The notes: a model not told the origin generated them from the sequence alone. Positions 1-6,469 are shown, numbered from the stretch's first letter. The stretch is 7,839 bases of DNA from an uncultured Lysobacterales bacterium (GCA_937995275.1 CALKKN010000018.1:1-7839), one strand, 5' to 3'. Numbers and translations are program-made.

Positions 1-206
1 GTCCGGCCGTGGGTCGCCTTGGGCTGCTGCGCGCGAGTAACTCTCAATATATTCGGTTTACCCGAATTTGGCATGGAATTCATGGAACAGGGCATTTATG
101 CTTCCGATGTCCTATACTCCAGGCGAGATTCCACACCAACTGGCAGCAAGAGTGAGGGCTGGGAAGGGCTGCAGCTACCGCCTCTGATGAGGAAAAAGGA
201 AAAAGC
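1..206. other. AT-richer leader region with weak promoter-like elements
   Basis: This stretch is visibly less GC-rich than the rest of the window and probably carries the promoter of the secreted-protein gene that follows. A good -10-like hexamer, TATACT, lies at 113-118, but no convincing -35 is found 16-18 bp upstream of it. A TTGGCA at 68-73 is too far away to pair with it. ATTCGG (51-56) and CCGAAT (62-67) form a 6-bp inverted repeat around a 5-nt loop, possibly an operator or small hairpin. Frame 1 is open from the window edge to 210, but the translation has no protein-like character. Promoter assignment here is tentative. Confidence 0.3.
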
Positions 207-689
207 ATGAAATCGATGTCTGTTCTTCTCACACTAGCCGCGGTGGTCATTCTCGGGGGCTCCGTATCCTTTGCGAACCCACCAGTCCATAGGGCCTCGG
301 GCGGCGGAACGGTGGCCCAAACCGACTTACCCATGGAGAGCTACGGATTTACCGCCTCGATCGATGCGGATGGCAATGTCCAAGGACAGGCTGTATGGCA
401 ATTTCGACCTCAAGAGGCAAGGTTCCATGGCGTCTTCACCTGTCTCCACGTCGACGGGGCGGATGCATGGCTGGGTGGGGAGCTCACCAAGGTTGACGTC
501 GAAGGCTTCCCTCCATTGCCGATCTATTTTGTCTGGCAGGTCCGGGACAACGGTGAGGGAGGAGACGCAGCCCCTGACCAGGTCAGCGCCTTGGTGCTCT
601 CATTGAACCCGAACTTCCCCGAAACCTGTCTCCTTGAACCACTCCCGCCCGTGTCAGAACTTGACAACGGCAACGTCATGGTCGACTAG
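207..689 (+). CDS. Small secreted protein of unknown function (160 aa)
   Basis: A 160-residue exported protein whose function I do not recognise. The N-terminus is a Sec signal peptide: MKSM, then a hydrophobic stretch to about residue 20, with a likely cut after S21-F22-A23. The mature part carries a motif series I associate with a widespread group of uncharacterised bacterial secreted proteins. These are RASGGGTV (29-36), a glycine/polar segment DADGNVQGQ (53-61), TCLHVDGADAWLGG (78-91), DNGEGGDAAPDQVS (114-127) and a terminal GNVMV. Overall it looks like an all-beta fold. Cys79 and Cys141 could form a disulfide in the periplasm. The start is supported by a purine-rich Shine-Dalgarno, AAGGA at 196-200, six bases before the ATG. 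The gene is monocistronic, with its own terminator just downstream. Base composition is less GC-rich than the genes to the right. No enzymatic motif is visible. The reading frame is very likely real. Confidence 0.85.
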   Translation: MKSMSVLLTLAAVVILGGSVSFANPPVHRASGGGTVAQTDLPMESYGFTASIDADGNVQGQAVWQFRPQEARFHGVFTCLHVDGADAWLGGELTKVDVEGFPPLPIYFVWQVRDNGEGGDAAPDQVSALVLSLNPNFPETCLLEPLPPVSELDNGNVMVD

Positions 690-700
690 CGACGCTGTAT

Positions 701-742
701 AGACCGGCCGGGGCAGCCATCGGCCACCCCGGTCTTTCTTTG
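701..742 (+). terminator. Rho-independent-type terminator after the secreted-protein gene
   Basis: The hairpin starts 11 bases after the stop codon. Its outer stem is AGACCGG (701-707) paired with CCGGTCT (729-735). A 4-nt bulge is followed by GG/CC (712-713 with 727-728). After a small internal loop comes GCC/GGC (716-718 with 722-724) around an ATC loop. The T-rich tail TTTCTTT (735-741) follows immediately. This is the best terminator in the window and isolates the upstream gene from what follows. Confidence 0.7.
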
Positions 743-800
743 GTGCGCCATGAATTGGCGCTGGATAACCCGGCCGCATCATCCGGCTGCTCGAACGGCG

Positions 801-950
801 CGCCTGCTGATCGCCGACCCGGAACATCCGGCATTGGATCTCGAAGTCGGTTCCTCCCTGGATCGGATTCAGGCCGCCTCCGTCCAATACCGAATTGCCA
901 TCGGTCCCCATGCAGGGCGCAAGGCCCTCACCCTCTACAGCGAGCCGCCG
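801..950 (+). pseudogene. Relic of an IS91-family (Y2-type) transposase, internal fragment
   Basis: About 50 codons on the plus strand resemble the middle of IS91/IS801-type transposases (rolling-circle, HUH/Y2). The diagnostic part is a run of the form LDLE-x3-SLD-x-IQAASVQYRI (about 834-899), then AIGPHAGRKALTL (897-937) and a proline-rich turn. In the transposases I recall, the matching segment reads like 'LDLE...LD.LQ.ASI.YRIA.GP..GQKV.TL.TVP' and sits between the catalytic HUH region and a later 'GFSLHAG' block. Neither flank is present here. An in-frame ATG occurs at 750, but codons before about 801 do not look like the family, and similarity stops near 950. The piece is far too short to be active. 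Identification is from memory of the family, without alignment. The open minus-strand frame over the same bases reads as its antisense shadow. Confidence 0.55.
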
Positions 951-953
951 GTG

Positions 954-1094
954 GACGATACAAGGGGTCGGGATCTTGATGTCGTGACTCCGCACCTGCC
1001 CGCCCGATGTCTGAACCCGGCAGGACACGAAACTGGCCATGATGACGACCAGCGGGGTCACGAAGAGGAAGCGGGCATTTTTGTTTTGCAGCAT
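954..1094 (-). pseudogene. Truncated lipoprotein-like reading frame (N-terminal part only)
   Basis: The minus strand starting at 1094 reads MLQNKNARFLFV, a hydrophobic core, then MASFVSC. This resembles an exported lipoprotein N-terminus with Cys25 as the candidate lipidated residue, although the lipobox is imperfect (Phe at -3). Protein-like sequence continues for about 20 residues (QTSGGQVRSHDIKIPT). It becomes unconvincing at about 954, where the opposite strand starts to read as transposase. The frame itself stays open to 654, but that extension is most easily explained as antisense to the relic and to the upstream gene's 3' end. No good Shine-Dalgarno precedes the ATG. I interpret it as a gene beheaded by the IS91-type insertion or a later deletion. 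A small intact gene or chance are alternatives. Confidence 0.35.
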
Positions 1095-1223
1095 GGCCCG
1101 ATACCGTAACGGGCAGGCACTTCCTGTGCTGGCCCTTCTGGTGCGGCCAGGCTTTCCGGTTGCCAGGGACGGGCAAGTGCGTTTTCATAGCAAGAGTCCG
1201 AACCGGAAGCGTGGAACACCATC
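1095..1223. promoter_or_regulatory. Leader of the CapA-like gene with a candidate promoter
   Basis: A possible plus-strand sigma70 promoter consists of TTGCCA (1160-1165, 4 of 6 consensus bases) and TTTCAT (1183-1188, 4 of 6), separated by 17 bp. It would give a leader of roughly 30 nt before the ATG at 1224. GGAA at 1213-1216 is a modest Shine-Dalgarno seven bases before that ATG. CTGGCC (1129-1134) and GGCCAG (1145-1150) make a 6-bp hairpin upstream of the promoter. It has no T-tract, so it is not a clear terminator. Confidence 0.3.
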
Positions 1224-3293
1224 ATGTCGCTCAATCGTGCCGTACTGCCCGTCATCGCTGTTTTATTGGCGTTCTCCGCCCATGCCGACGAACGCCGGCT
1301 GGCCGGCCGCCTCGTCTCCGACTCCGGTGAGCCGCTCCAACGGGCCATCGTGGAAGTCAACGGACTGACCGCCGAAGTGGCTGCGGACGGGGCCTTCACC
1401 GTGGTCGCGGACCCGGCCGACCTGTACCAGTTCCGGTTTTACGCCAATGGCCATTACCCAATGGTCCAGACCTTCAGCGAACTGGAAATGGGCTGGCTGA
1501 AAGAAGGTGACAGCGGCAATTCGCGTGTTCCGGACGTAAGCCTGGTGAAGCGCGCGGCCGGCCGGGTGATGCTCGCCTTCGGCGGCGACACGATGATGGG
1601 CCGACGGTTCATCACGCCGGACGCCGGTGAGCCGGTCCTGGTCCGCGACGGCCACCGGGCCGAGGACGCCAGGGCCCTGCTCAGCCACATCGAGCCCTGG
1701 CTCCAGCTCGCCGAATACACGTCAGTGAACCTGGAAACCCAGGTCATGAGCGGCGCCCCGCCCGGCAAGGCCCCCAAGTCCTACGTGTTCTTCTCTCCGC
1801 CGGAACTGCTGCATGCCCTGAAGCAGGCAGGCGTGGATTACGTCACGCTCGGCAACAACCACACCTTCGACTACCTGGCTGCAGGCCTGGAAACTACGAT
1901 CCAAGCGCTGGATGCATCCGGCCTGGACTGGTCCGGCGCCGGCCTGAATGAGCCGCTCTCGCTTGAGTCGCATCGGACCGAGATCGGCGGCCAGCGCATG
2001 AGTTACCTGGGCTACGTCGGCTGGGCCGGCAATTTTTCCCCGAACCAGGTCGCCCAGGGCGACGACAAGGGCGGCGCGGCGCTGGGCAGCGCCAGGAACA
2101 TCGGCCTGACGGTCAGCCGGGACGTCGCGGCAGGGTACCGACCCGTCGTGCAGTATCACGGCAGCCGCGAGTACACCGACGAGCCGACCCTCGTTACGGA
2201 GTCACGCCTGAAGGAGTCCATTGACCAGGGCGCGGTGGTCGCGATTGCCCATCACCCGCACATCACCCAGGGTTTTGAAATATACAAGGATCGGCTGATC
2301 GCCTACTCAATGGGCAATTTCATGTTCGACCAGTTCCACTACGCGACCACCCGTTCCTACCTCCTGTACGTCTGGCTCGACGGCGACCGGCTGCACCGGG
2401 CCGAGATCGTTCCGATCCACCTCAAGGGCTACGTACCGGTGCCGGCGACCGACTCGGTCCGGCAAACCATTCTCAGGCGGGCCCGCGACCTGTCGGCCCG
2501 CCGCGGCATTTTCCTGCAGGCTTCCGGGGGGCACGCGGTCATTCTTCCAGACCGTCCACGGGAAGAGCCCGTCACTGCTCTCGCACTGGCATCCGACACG
2601 GCTCCGCTAGGCCCCGGCGAGTCCGTCAGCGACCTGCACCGGGCCTCCTGGACGAAATCCATTGAATCCATCAAATTGCCGTCGGCCCGATCCGATCGAG
2701 TACGGCTGGGCATGGACCTGCTGCCGAACGGGCACCTGGAGTCGCACTACCTGTTCGCAACGCCGGACCGGGCCTGGATCGAGGACGGCAGCCAGTCGGT
2801 CGTCGAGGTGGCTGCCGCGCCGAGCGGGCGCCGGGCCATGCGCCTGAACATTCCGGCGGGCCGCGAAGCCGGCACGGTTGGCATGCGAACCTTTGAGTAC
2901 ACCTTCGAGCCGGGAACACCCACCAGCTTCGTTACCTGGGCCGCGGCCGACCGCCCGGCGACAGTCTCCGCTTTCCAGCAGTGGCGCAAGCGGGATCAGG
3001 ACCGGGCGGAGGCGCTGGCGGAGGGCCAGCTGCGCTTCATCGGCAGCCTCGAACTGTTGCCGGGATCGTGGCGGGAGTTACGCTTCGATTTCGATTCCCC
3101 GCGCGTGACGGCCATCTCGTACCGGGTGGTACTGCAGGTTCATCCTGCCGATCCGCAGACGGAATTGACGGCCTGGTTCGACGACCTGTCCCTGATCGAG
3201 TGGCTGAGCCCACCGCTCGCCCCGGGGCCTGTACCGGCCCATGTCCCGGTCCGCCAGGCCAGCCACGTTGGTCTTGCGACGGAATCACCCTGA
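1224..3293 (+). CDS. Secreted CapA/PgsA-like metallophosphatase-fold protein, multidomain
   Basis: A 689-residue exported protein with signal peptide MSLNRAVLPV...FSAHA, cut near Ala21. Residues 24-108 look like a carboxypeptidase-regulatory-like beta sandwich. Residues 113-400 are a CapA (poly-gamma-glutamate capsule, PGA_cap) domain. Its motifs are FGGDTMMGR (119-127), VNLET (168-172), LGNNHTFDY (209-217), YHGSREY (311-317), AHHPHITQG (342-350) and YSMGNFMFD (361-369). The Asp, Asn and His residues match the metal-site pattern of this calcineurin-like fold. Residues 400-480 act as a linker. Residues 485-660 resemble a carbohydrate-binding jelly roll, opening with LLPNGHLES and closing with WFDDLSLIEW. 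CapA proteins in Bacillus work with CapB/CapC in making or exporting poly-gamma-glutamate. None of those partners is present here, so polymer synthesis is not implied. A secreted hydrolase or surface role is equally possible. The gene stands alone and converges on the SGNH gene 22 bp away. No terminator is evident. Confidence 0.88.
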   Translation: MSLNRAVLPVIAVLLAFSAHADERRLAGRLVSDSGEPLQRAIVEVNGLTAEVAADGAFTVVADPADLYQFRFYANGHYPMVQTFSELEMGWLKEGDSGNSRVPDVSLVKRAAGRVMLAFGGDTMMGRRFITPDAGEPVLVRDGHRAEDARALLSHIEPWLQLAEYTSVNLETQVMSGAPPGKAPKSYVFFSPPELLHALKQAGVDYVTLGNNHTFDYLAAGLETTIQALDASGLDWSGAGLNEPLSLESHRTEIGGQRMSYLGYVGWAGNFSPNQVAQGDDKGGAALGSARNIGLTVSRDVAAGYRPVVQYHGSREYTDEPTLVTESRLKESIDQGAVVAIAHHPHITQGFEIYKDRLIAYSMGNFMFDQFHYATTRSYLLYVWLDGDRLHRAEIVPIHLKGYVPVPATDSVRQTILRRARDLSARRGIFLQASGGHAVILPDRPREEPVTALALASDTAPLGPGESVSDLHRASWTKSIESIKLPSARSDRVRLGMDLLPNGHLESHYLFATPDRAWIEDGSQSVVEVAAAPSGRRAMRLNIPAGREAGTVGMRTFEYTFEPGTPTSFVTWAAADRPATVSAFQQWRKRDQDRAEALAEGQLRFIGSLELLPGSWRELRFDFDSPRVTAISYRVVLQVHPADPQTELTAWFDDLSLIEWLSPPLAPGPVPAHVPVRQASHVGLATESP

Positions 3294-3315
3294 TACGGGT
3301 CAAGCCAGGAACAGG

Positions 3316-4062
3316 CTAGCGGCTCTCGTAGGCCTGCACTGTCCGCCAGGCGGTCTGCCTGAGTTGCCGGGCAATCTGTGGGTCAATGCCGGCGTCGTAC
3401 ACAAGATCCACGGGGGAGCGCTGCCAGAGCACCGCGTAGAATACGGCGGCTGCCAGGTAGGTGCCCTCCAGCGTGGGGTGCAGGCCGTCGTCGATGTGCA
3501 GCGAGAGATCTGGATTCCCTTCCAACGCCTGGTGAAAGGCCAGACCGACCGGCACCACGCGGATGCCGAGTTCGCTGCCGAGGCTGGAGATGGCCTGATC
3601 CAGCAGGGGCGTCATTTCCGGGCGGCCCGAGTAGGCCCAGGTCATGAAAAGGACGGGCTCGGCGCCGGCGTCCCGGACCATCCCGGAAAAACGTTCAGTC
3701 GCCGAGGAAAACGATGCCTGCATATCGGGCTCGATGGCCTCGCGGCTGTGGCCCTGCAATACCACCACGTCCCAGGCACGGCTGCCGAGCATCTGCTCGA
3801 GACCGCCGCGATGCTCCGCCAGGACGGCGCCGGAGACCGTCATGGTTCGCAGGAACCAGGTCGATTCGCTCCTCGGCGTTCCGTTGAGAAGGAGCTGCCT
3901 CAGGTGGGTGGAGATCGCGTTGTTGTAAAACGTGAAGCTGTTGCCGACGAAAAGCACGCTCTCCGGCGAAGCGGGATCGCCAGTCTGCGCCGGCAGTGAT
4001 TCCGCACTGGCAGGCGCGGTCGTCAGTGCCAGGAACAGGCAGAGAATTCGGAAGCCATTCAT
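3316..4062 (-). CDS. Secreted SGNH/GDSL-type hydrolase
   Basis: A 248-residue exported protein. The signal peptide runs from MNGFRILC to ASA (cut near Ala20). Block I of the SGNH fold is VLFVGNSFTFYNN (36-48), with Ser42 as nucleophile. Block II Gly is probably G78. Block V is DDGLHPTLEGTYLAA (191-205), giving the catalytic DxxH pair Asp192/His195. The usual block III GxND is replaced by VLQGHSREA (101-109), so the oxyanion-hole Asn is not in its classical place. The family cleaves esters, often acetyl groups on polysaccharides or lipids. The substrate cannot be read from the sequence. Length is normal for a one-domain SGNH enzyme. The start at 4062 gives a proper signal peptide. No Shine-Dalgarno precedes it, but a promoter ends 6 bases upstream. 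The gene diverges from the alpha/beta-hydrolase and converges with the CapA-like gene. Confidence 0.85.
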   Translation of the reverse strand: MNGFRILCLFLALTTAPASAESLPAQTGDPASPESVLFVGNSFTFYNNAISTHLRQLLLNGTPRSESTWFLRTMTVSGAVLAEHRGGLEQMLGSRAWDVVVLQGHSREAIEPDMQASFSSATERFSGMVRDAGAEPVLFMTWAYSGRPEMTPLLDQAISSLGSELGIRVVPVGLAFHQALEGNPDLSLHIDDGLHPTLEGTYLAAAVFYAVLWQRSPVDLVYDAGIDPQIARQLRQTAWRTVQAYESR

Positions 4063-4068
4063 CGCGCC

Positions 4069-4097
4069 AATGTAGCGGCTCCGGGTCGGTCGGGCAA
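4069..4097 (-). promoter_or_regulatory. Candidate promoter of the SGNH gene, leaderless spacing
   Basis: Read on the minus strand, TTGCCC (4097-4092, 4 of 6 of the -35 consensus) is followed after 17 bp by TACATT (4074-4069, 4 of 6 of the -10 consensus). Only six bases separate the -10 from the ATG at 4062, so initiation would fall on or next to the start codon. No ribosome binding site fits between them. Confidence 0.4.
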
Positions 4098-4119
4098 TCC
4101 CGGCCGGGGCACGGCCCCG
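4088..4119. repeat. Two adjacent inverted repeats in the divergent promoter region
   Basis: GGTCGGG (4088-4094) and CCCGGCC (4099-4105) are an inverted repeat around CAAT with one T/G mismatch, and they overlap the -35 of the SGNH promoter. Immediately beside them, CGGGGC-ACG-GCCCCG (4105-4119) is a perfect 6-bp-arm repeat, near the midpoint between the two start codons. They could be operators for a shared regulator. In GC-rich DNA such repeats also occur by chance. Confidence 0.3.
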
Positions 4120-4136
4120 AAATCCGGCACCCGAAC

Positions 4137-4166
4137 TTGAGCCGGCCGGACCAAAGCTTCCATAAT
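4137..4166 (+). promoter_or_regulatory. Candidate promoter of the alpha/beta-hydrolase gene, leaderless spacing
   Basis: TTGAGC (4137-4142, 4 of 6) and CATAAT (4161-4166, 5 of 6) are separated by 18 bp. The -10 ends six bases before the ATG at 4173, so transcription should begin at about the A of the start codon. The bases between are GCCCCC, with no Shine-Dalgarno. It is the strongest promoter-like match in the window. Confidence 0.55.
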
Positions 4167-4172
4167 GCCCCC

Positions 4173-4943
4173 ATGCCCAGCCAAGAGTCGGCGATCCGCT
4201 ACAACGAACAGCAGAAACTGGACCTTCACCTGGTCGACGAATCCGGCCGCCCGCTGGTGGTCTGCGTCCATGGCGGGGGATTCATTTCCGGGAGCCGAAA
4301 GGACGACCGCTGCCTGCAGGCTGCCGAGCTGTTAATCGCTGCCGGTTTCAACTGCGCCTCCATCGACTACGCCCTGGCGGTGCCGGAAGACCGCTTCGCC
4401 CAGTGGCCGCGCAACGTGATGGATGTGGCCGATGCCATTGCCTGGCTGCACGAGCGGGCCGGCGCCTACGGTTACGATTTCGACCGGCTGGGCCTGTTCG
4501 GCTTTTCCGCCGGTTGCTGCCTGTCGAACCTGTACATCCAGGGCGGCCGACGCCTGTATGCGCACATCGGCTACCCGACGCCGGTGTTTTCTACCCGGGC
4601 GCTGGTGGGCTTTTACGGTCCCTACGATTTCCCCAGCCGGCAGGCCGAGCGGCGCTCGCTCAAAACGGAAACCAACCGCGACCTTTCGCCGTCGCATTGG
4701 CTCAGGACCGGCAATCACCGCGCGGCGCCCCCGGTGCTTCACGTCCAGGGCGACCGCGACGAGATCGTCTACCCGGCGCAGCACGAGATGTTCCGGCAGG
4801 ATTACGAGGAACGGGGGCTGACCTTCGTTCCCCGCGTGGTCCCGGGCTTTGGCCACGCCTTCGCGCCCCGGGACTGTGATGCCGAAGGCCACTCGATCGA
4901 CCTGGGGGAGGAGATCATCCGCTTCCTGAACCAATGCCTCTGA
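4173..4943 (+). CDS. Alpha/beta-hydrolase, esterase/lipase type
   Basis: A 256-residue enzyme of the alpha/beta-hydrolase fold, close to the BD-FAE / hormone-sensitive-lipase-like carboxylesterases. The oxyanion-hole motif HGGGF is at 33-37. The nucleophile elbow GFSAG is at 110-114, with Ser112. The acid is probably Asp196 in QGDRDEIVYP (Asp194 possible), and the catalytic His is His228 in GFGHAF. It lacks a signal peptide or membrane segment, so it is probably cytoplasmic, unlike its secreted neighbours. The substrate is unknown; short-chain or small carboxyl esters are typical. The reading frame is open further upstream to 3996, but that part overlaps the SGNH gene and is not protein-like. 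The start at 4173 gives the normal short N-terminus before strand 1. Translation probably starts without a Shine-Dalgarno. Its stop lies 3 bp from the stop of the convergent carrier gene. Confidence 0.88.
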   Translation: MPSQESAIRYNEQQKLDLHLVDESGRPLVVCVHGGGFISGSRKDDRCLQAAELLIAAGFNCASIDYALAVPEDRFAQWPRNVMDVADAIAWLHERAGAYGYDFDRLGLFGFSAGCCLSNLYIQGGRRLYAHIGYPTPVFSTRALVGFYGPYDFPSRQAERRSLKTETNRDLSPSHWLRTGNHRAAPPVLHVQGDRDEIVYPAQHEMFRQDYEERGLTFVPRVVPGFGHAFAPRDCDAEGHSIDLGEEIIRFLNQCL

Positions 4944-4946
4944 GGC

Positions 4947-6317
4947 TCAGTTCAGCACGGCATTGGCCGCCAGCATGGCCACGACGCCGCCAATCATCGG
5001 TACGGACGTGCGCTTGACGATCTGCAGCGGGCTGACCCGGGCTGCGCCGGCCACGGCAATGATGACTCCGGCCACCGGAGACATGCTGCGGAACAGGCCA
5101 CCCGCCAATTGCGAAGGCAGCATCAGCGATTCCACCGGGGCCAGGATGCGCCCGGCGATTCCGGGGATCATGTTGGCGAAGCTGAACAGCGCGGCGTTGC
5201 CGCTGCCGGTCAACAGGGCCGTCAGGCCGAGCAGCAGGACGACGGTCAGCGTCATCAGCGAACTGCCCGCAGGACTGCCGTCGACCAGTGCCACGAGGGA
5301 CTCGATCAGGCCGGTCGCCTTGACACCGGAAGCGAAGATCTCGGCGGCGACGATCAGTGTCACGACCGTTGAAAAGATCTCACCCATGCCGCGGAAAAAA
5401 TGCATGATCCCGCCCATCGCCTCGCGGAGGTTGCGCAGCCGAAACGCCTCGCAAGTCATGCCGGCCGCGAGGCTGATCAACATGGCCGTGACGACGTCGA
5501 GTTGAATCGAGTGGACCAGCAAGGGGCTGAAGACGAACAGCAGCACCAGTGGAAGAATGGGCAGCAGGGCATAGGCGGCAGGCGGCTTCGCGGCTTCATC
5601 GTCGGCGGAGGACGCCTCGATGGCCGCGCCTGCCTCGGGGCCGTCTCCCTCGCGCCTGTCGCACCAGCGCTGCCAGAAATAATGCAGCGCGGCGATCACC
5701 GGCACGATGACCAGCGTGACCTCGAGCTGGTGCCGGACGAAATACTCGATCGGCGTGATGCCGATGACTTCGGCCGCCACGTTCGACGCGGCCGAGGCCG
5801 GCCCCAGGTCCAGGCAGGCCGTGGTGCCGATCACCGCCGCCGCCGCGACCGGCCGCACGCCCAGGCGGACCAGGGTCGGGTACATCGCGACCAGCAGCAG
5901 CATGGCCAGCCCGGCTGCGCTGGGAATGAAGATGTTCAGAAACTGGCCGAGTACGTAGGTGATAGCCAGCAGCAGGTACGGGTCATCGATCCGCGACAGC
6001 GGCCTGACGGTGGCGTTGACCAGCGCGGAAGATGCCGAGATGGCCGACATGTACTTCGCAAAGCCCCCGGCCGCCATGATGATCATGCCGATGCGCGCGA
6101 CGCGGCTGGAAAAGGCTTCGCTGACCTGCGCGAACAGGTCGAATGCGAACAGGCCGGTCAGCGAGTCGCCCGAACCGGGCGATCCGCTCAACAGGCCGCT
6201 GACATGCGCGGTCGCCAACAGCGCGAATCCCGAAATCAGGAGTGTCGCATGGGTCTGGAACCGGCGGACGATGAGCACGACGGTCAGCGCGATGATGGCA
6301 AGTGCGATGAGCTGCAT
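4947..6317 (-). CDS. dcuC: DcuC-family (C4-dicarboxylate / amino-acid type) inner-membrane carrier
   Basis: A 456-residue polytopic membrane protein, near the 461 residues of E. coli DcuC. Hydrophobic segments lie at about 1-17, 23-42, 75-95, 115-147, 155-170, 198-214, 250-270, 273-290, 312-335, 350-372, 405-425 and 438-455. A hydrophilic, acidic loop at 220-247 separates the two halves. Family-like segments are GGFAKYM (84-90), NIFIPSAAGLAMLL (128-141), LTGSGNAALFSF (369-380), SMSPVAGVIIAVAG (411-424) and IVKRTSVP (433-440). The last two match what I recall of DcuC. In enterobacteria DcuC moves fumarate, succinate and aspartate, chiefly under anaerobiosis. The substrate here is inferred from family only, since related carriers take other acids or amino acids. 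The frame stays open to 6542, but the natural start is Met at 6317, with AGGCAGGA about 12 bases upstream. It diverges from the carboxypeptidase gene. Confidence 0.88.
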   Translation of the reverse strand: MQLIALAIIALTVVLIVRRFQTHATLLISGFALLATAHVSGLLSGSPGSGDSLTGLFAFDLFAQVSEAFSSRVARIGMIIMAAGGFAKYMSAISASSALVNATVRPLSRIDDPYLLLAITYVLGQFLNIFIPSAAGLAMLLLVAMYPTLVRLGVRPVAAAAVIGTTACLDLGPASAASNVAAEVIGITPIEYFVRHQLEVTLVIVPVIAALHYFWQRWCDRREGDGPEAGAAIEASSADDEAAKPPAAYALLPILPLVLLFVFSPLLVHSIQLDVVTAMLISLAAGMTCEAFRLRNLREAMGGIMHFFRGMGEIFSTVVTLIVAAEIFASGVKATGLIESLVALVDGSPAGSSLMTLTVVLLLGLTALLTGSGNAALFSFANMIPGIAGRILAPVESLMLPSQLAGGLFRSMSPVAGVIIAVAGAARVSPLQIVKRTSVPMIGGVVAMLAANAVLN

Positions 6318-6469
6318 CGACGATGGGGTTCCTGCCTCTCGGGAGGGCCACAGGCTACCACGATCGCGGCCAGAAGACCGGCAGCGCTTGCCAACGCCGC
6401 CGCGGTGGTCGAAACTCTGGAAAAATCGATGCCGGACCACCGGCGCCGGACCCGGGACGCCGAAAAACC
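6318..6469. promoter_or_regulatory. Divergent control region between the carrier and carboxypeptidase genes
   Basis: These 152 bases must carry the start signals for both divergent genes. TTGCCA at 6388-6393 is a possible plus-strand -35, but the best -10 at 17 bp (GAAACT, 6411-6416) is poor. No good minus-strand promoter was found. CCGGCGCCGG (6440-6449) is a perfect palindrome. GCCGGACC occurs twice, at 6431-6438 and 6445-6452. Either could be a regulator site, though GC bias makes such matches common. Confidence 0.25.

Noticed and set aside
1..210. Frame 1 open from the left edge, with its stop overlapping the ATG of the secreted-protein gene (ATGA)
   Set aside because: The overlap looks like translational coupling, but the translated sequence is not protein-like. 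It ends in a Lys-rich tail created by the Shine-Dalgarno, and the region has leader character.
654..953. Continuation of the minus-strand lipoprotein-like frame down to 654
   Set aside because: It crosses the terminator, overlaps the 3' end of the secreted-protein gene and is antisense to the transposase-like segment. Only the first 47 codons look like protein.
1129..1150. CTGGCC/GGCCAG hairpin as a terminator or riboswitch
   Set aside because: The stem is only 6 bp and has no T-tract, conserved core or alternative pairing partner, so chance in GC-rich DNA explains it.
1224..3293. Capsule (poly-gamma-glutamate) biosynthesis operon
   Set aside because: Only a CapA-like protein is present. 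No Mur-ligase-like CapB or membrane CapC is encoded nearby, and the gene is monocistronic.
3241..3999. 252-codon open frame on the plus strand
   Set aside because: It lies antisense to the SGNH hydrolase, which has a signal peptide and catalytic motifs. Its translation is a low-complexity, Gly/Arg/His-rich mixture typical of a GC-rich shadow frame.
4332..4934. 200-codon open frame on the minus strand
   Set aside because: It is antisense to the alpha/beta-hydrolase, whose catalytic triad is complete. The minus-strand translation shows no domain-like pattern.
6323..6469. Upstream extension of the carboxypeptidase frame by 49 codons
   Set aside because: It would bury the lipoprotein signal sequence inside the protein. 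The start at 6470 gives a correct lipobox at residue 18.
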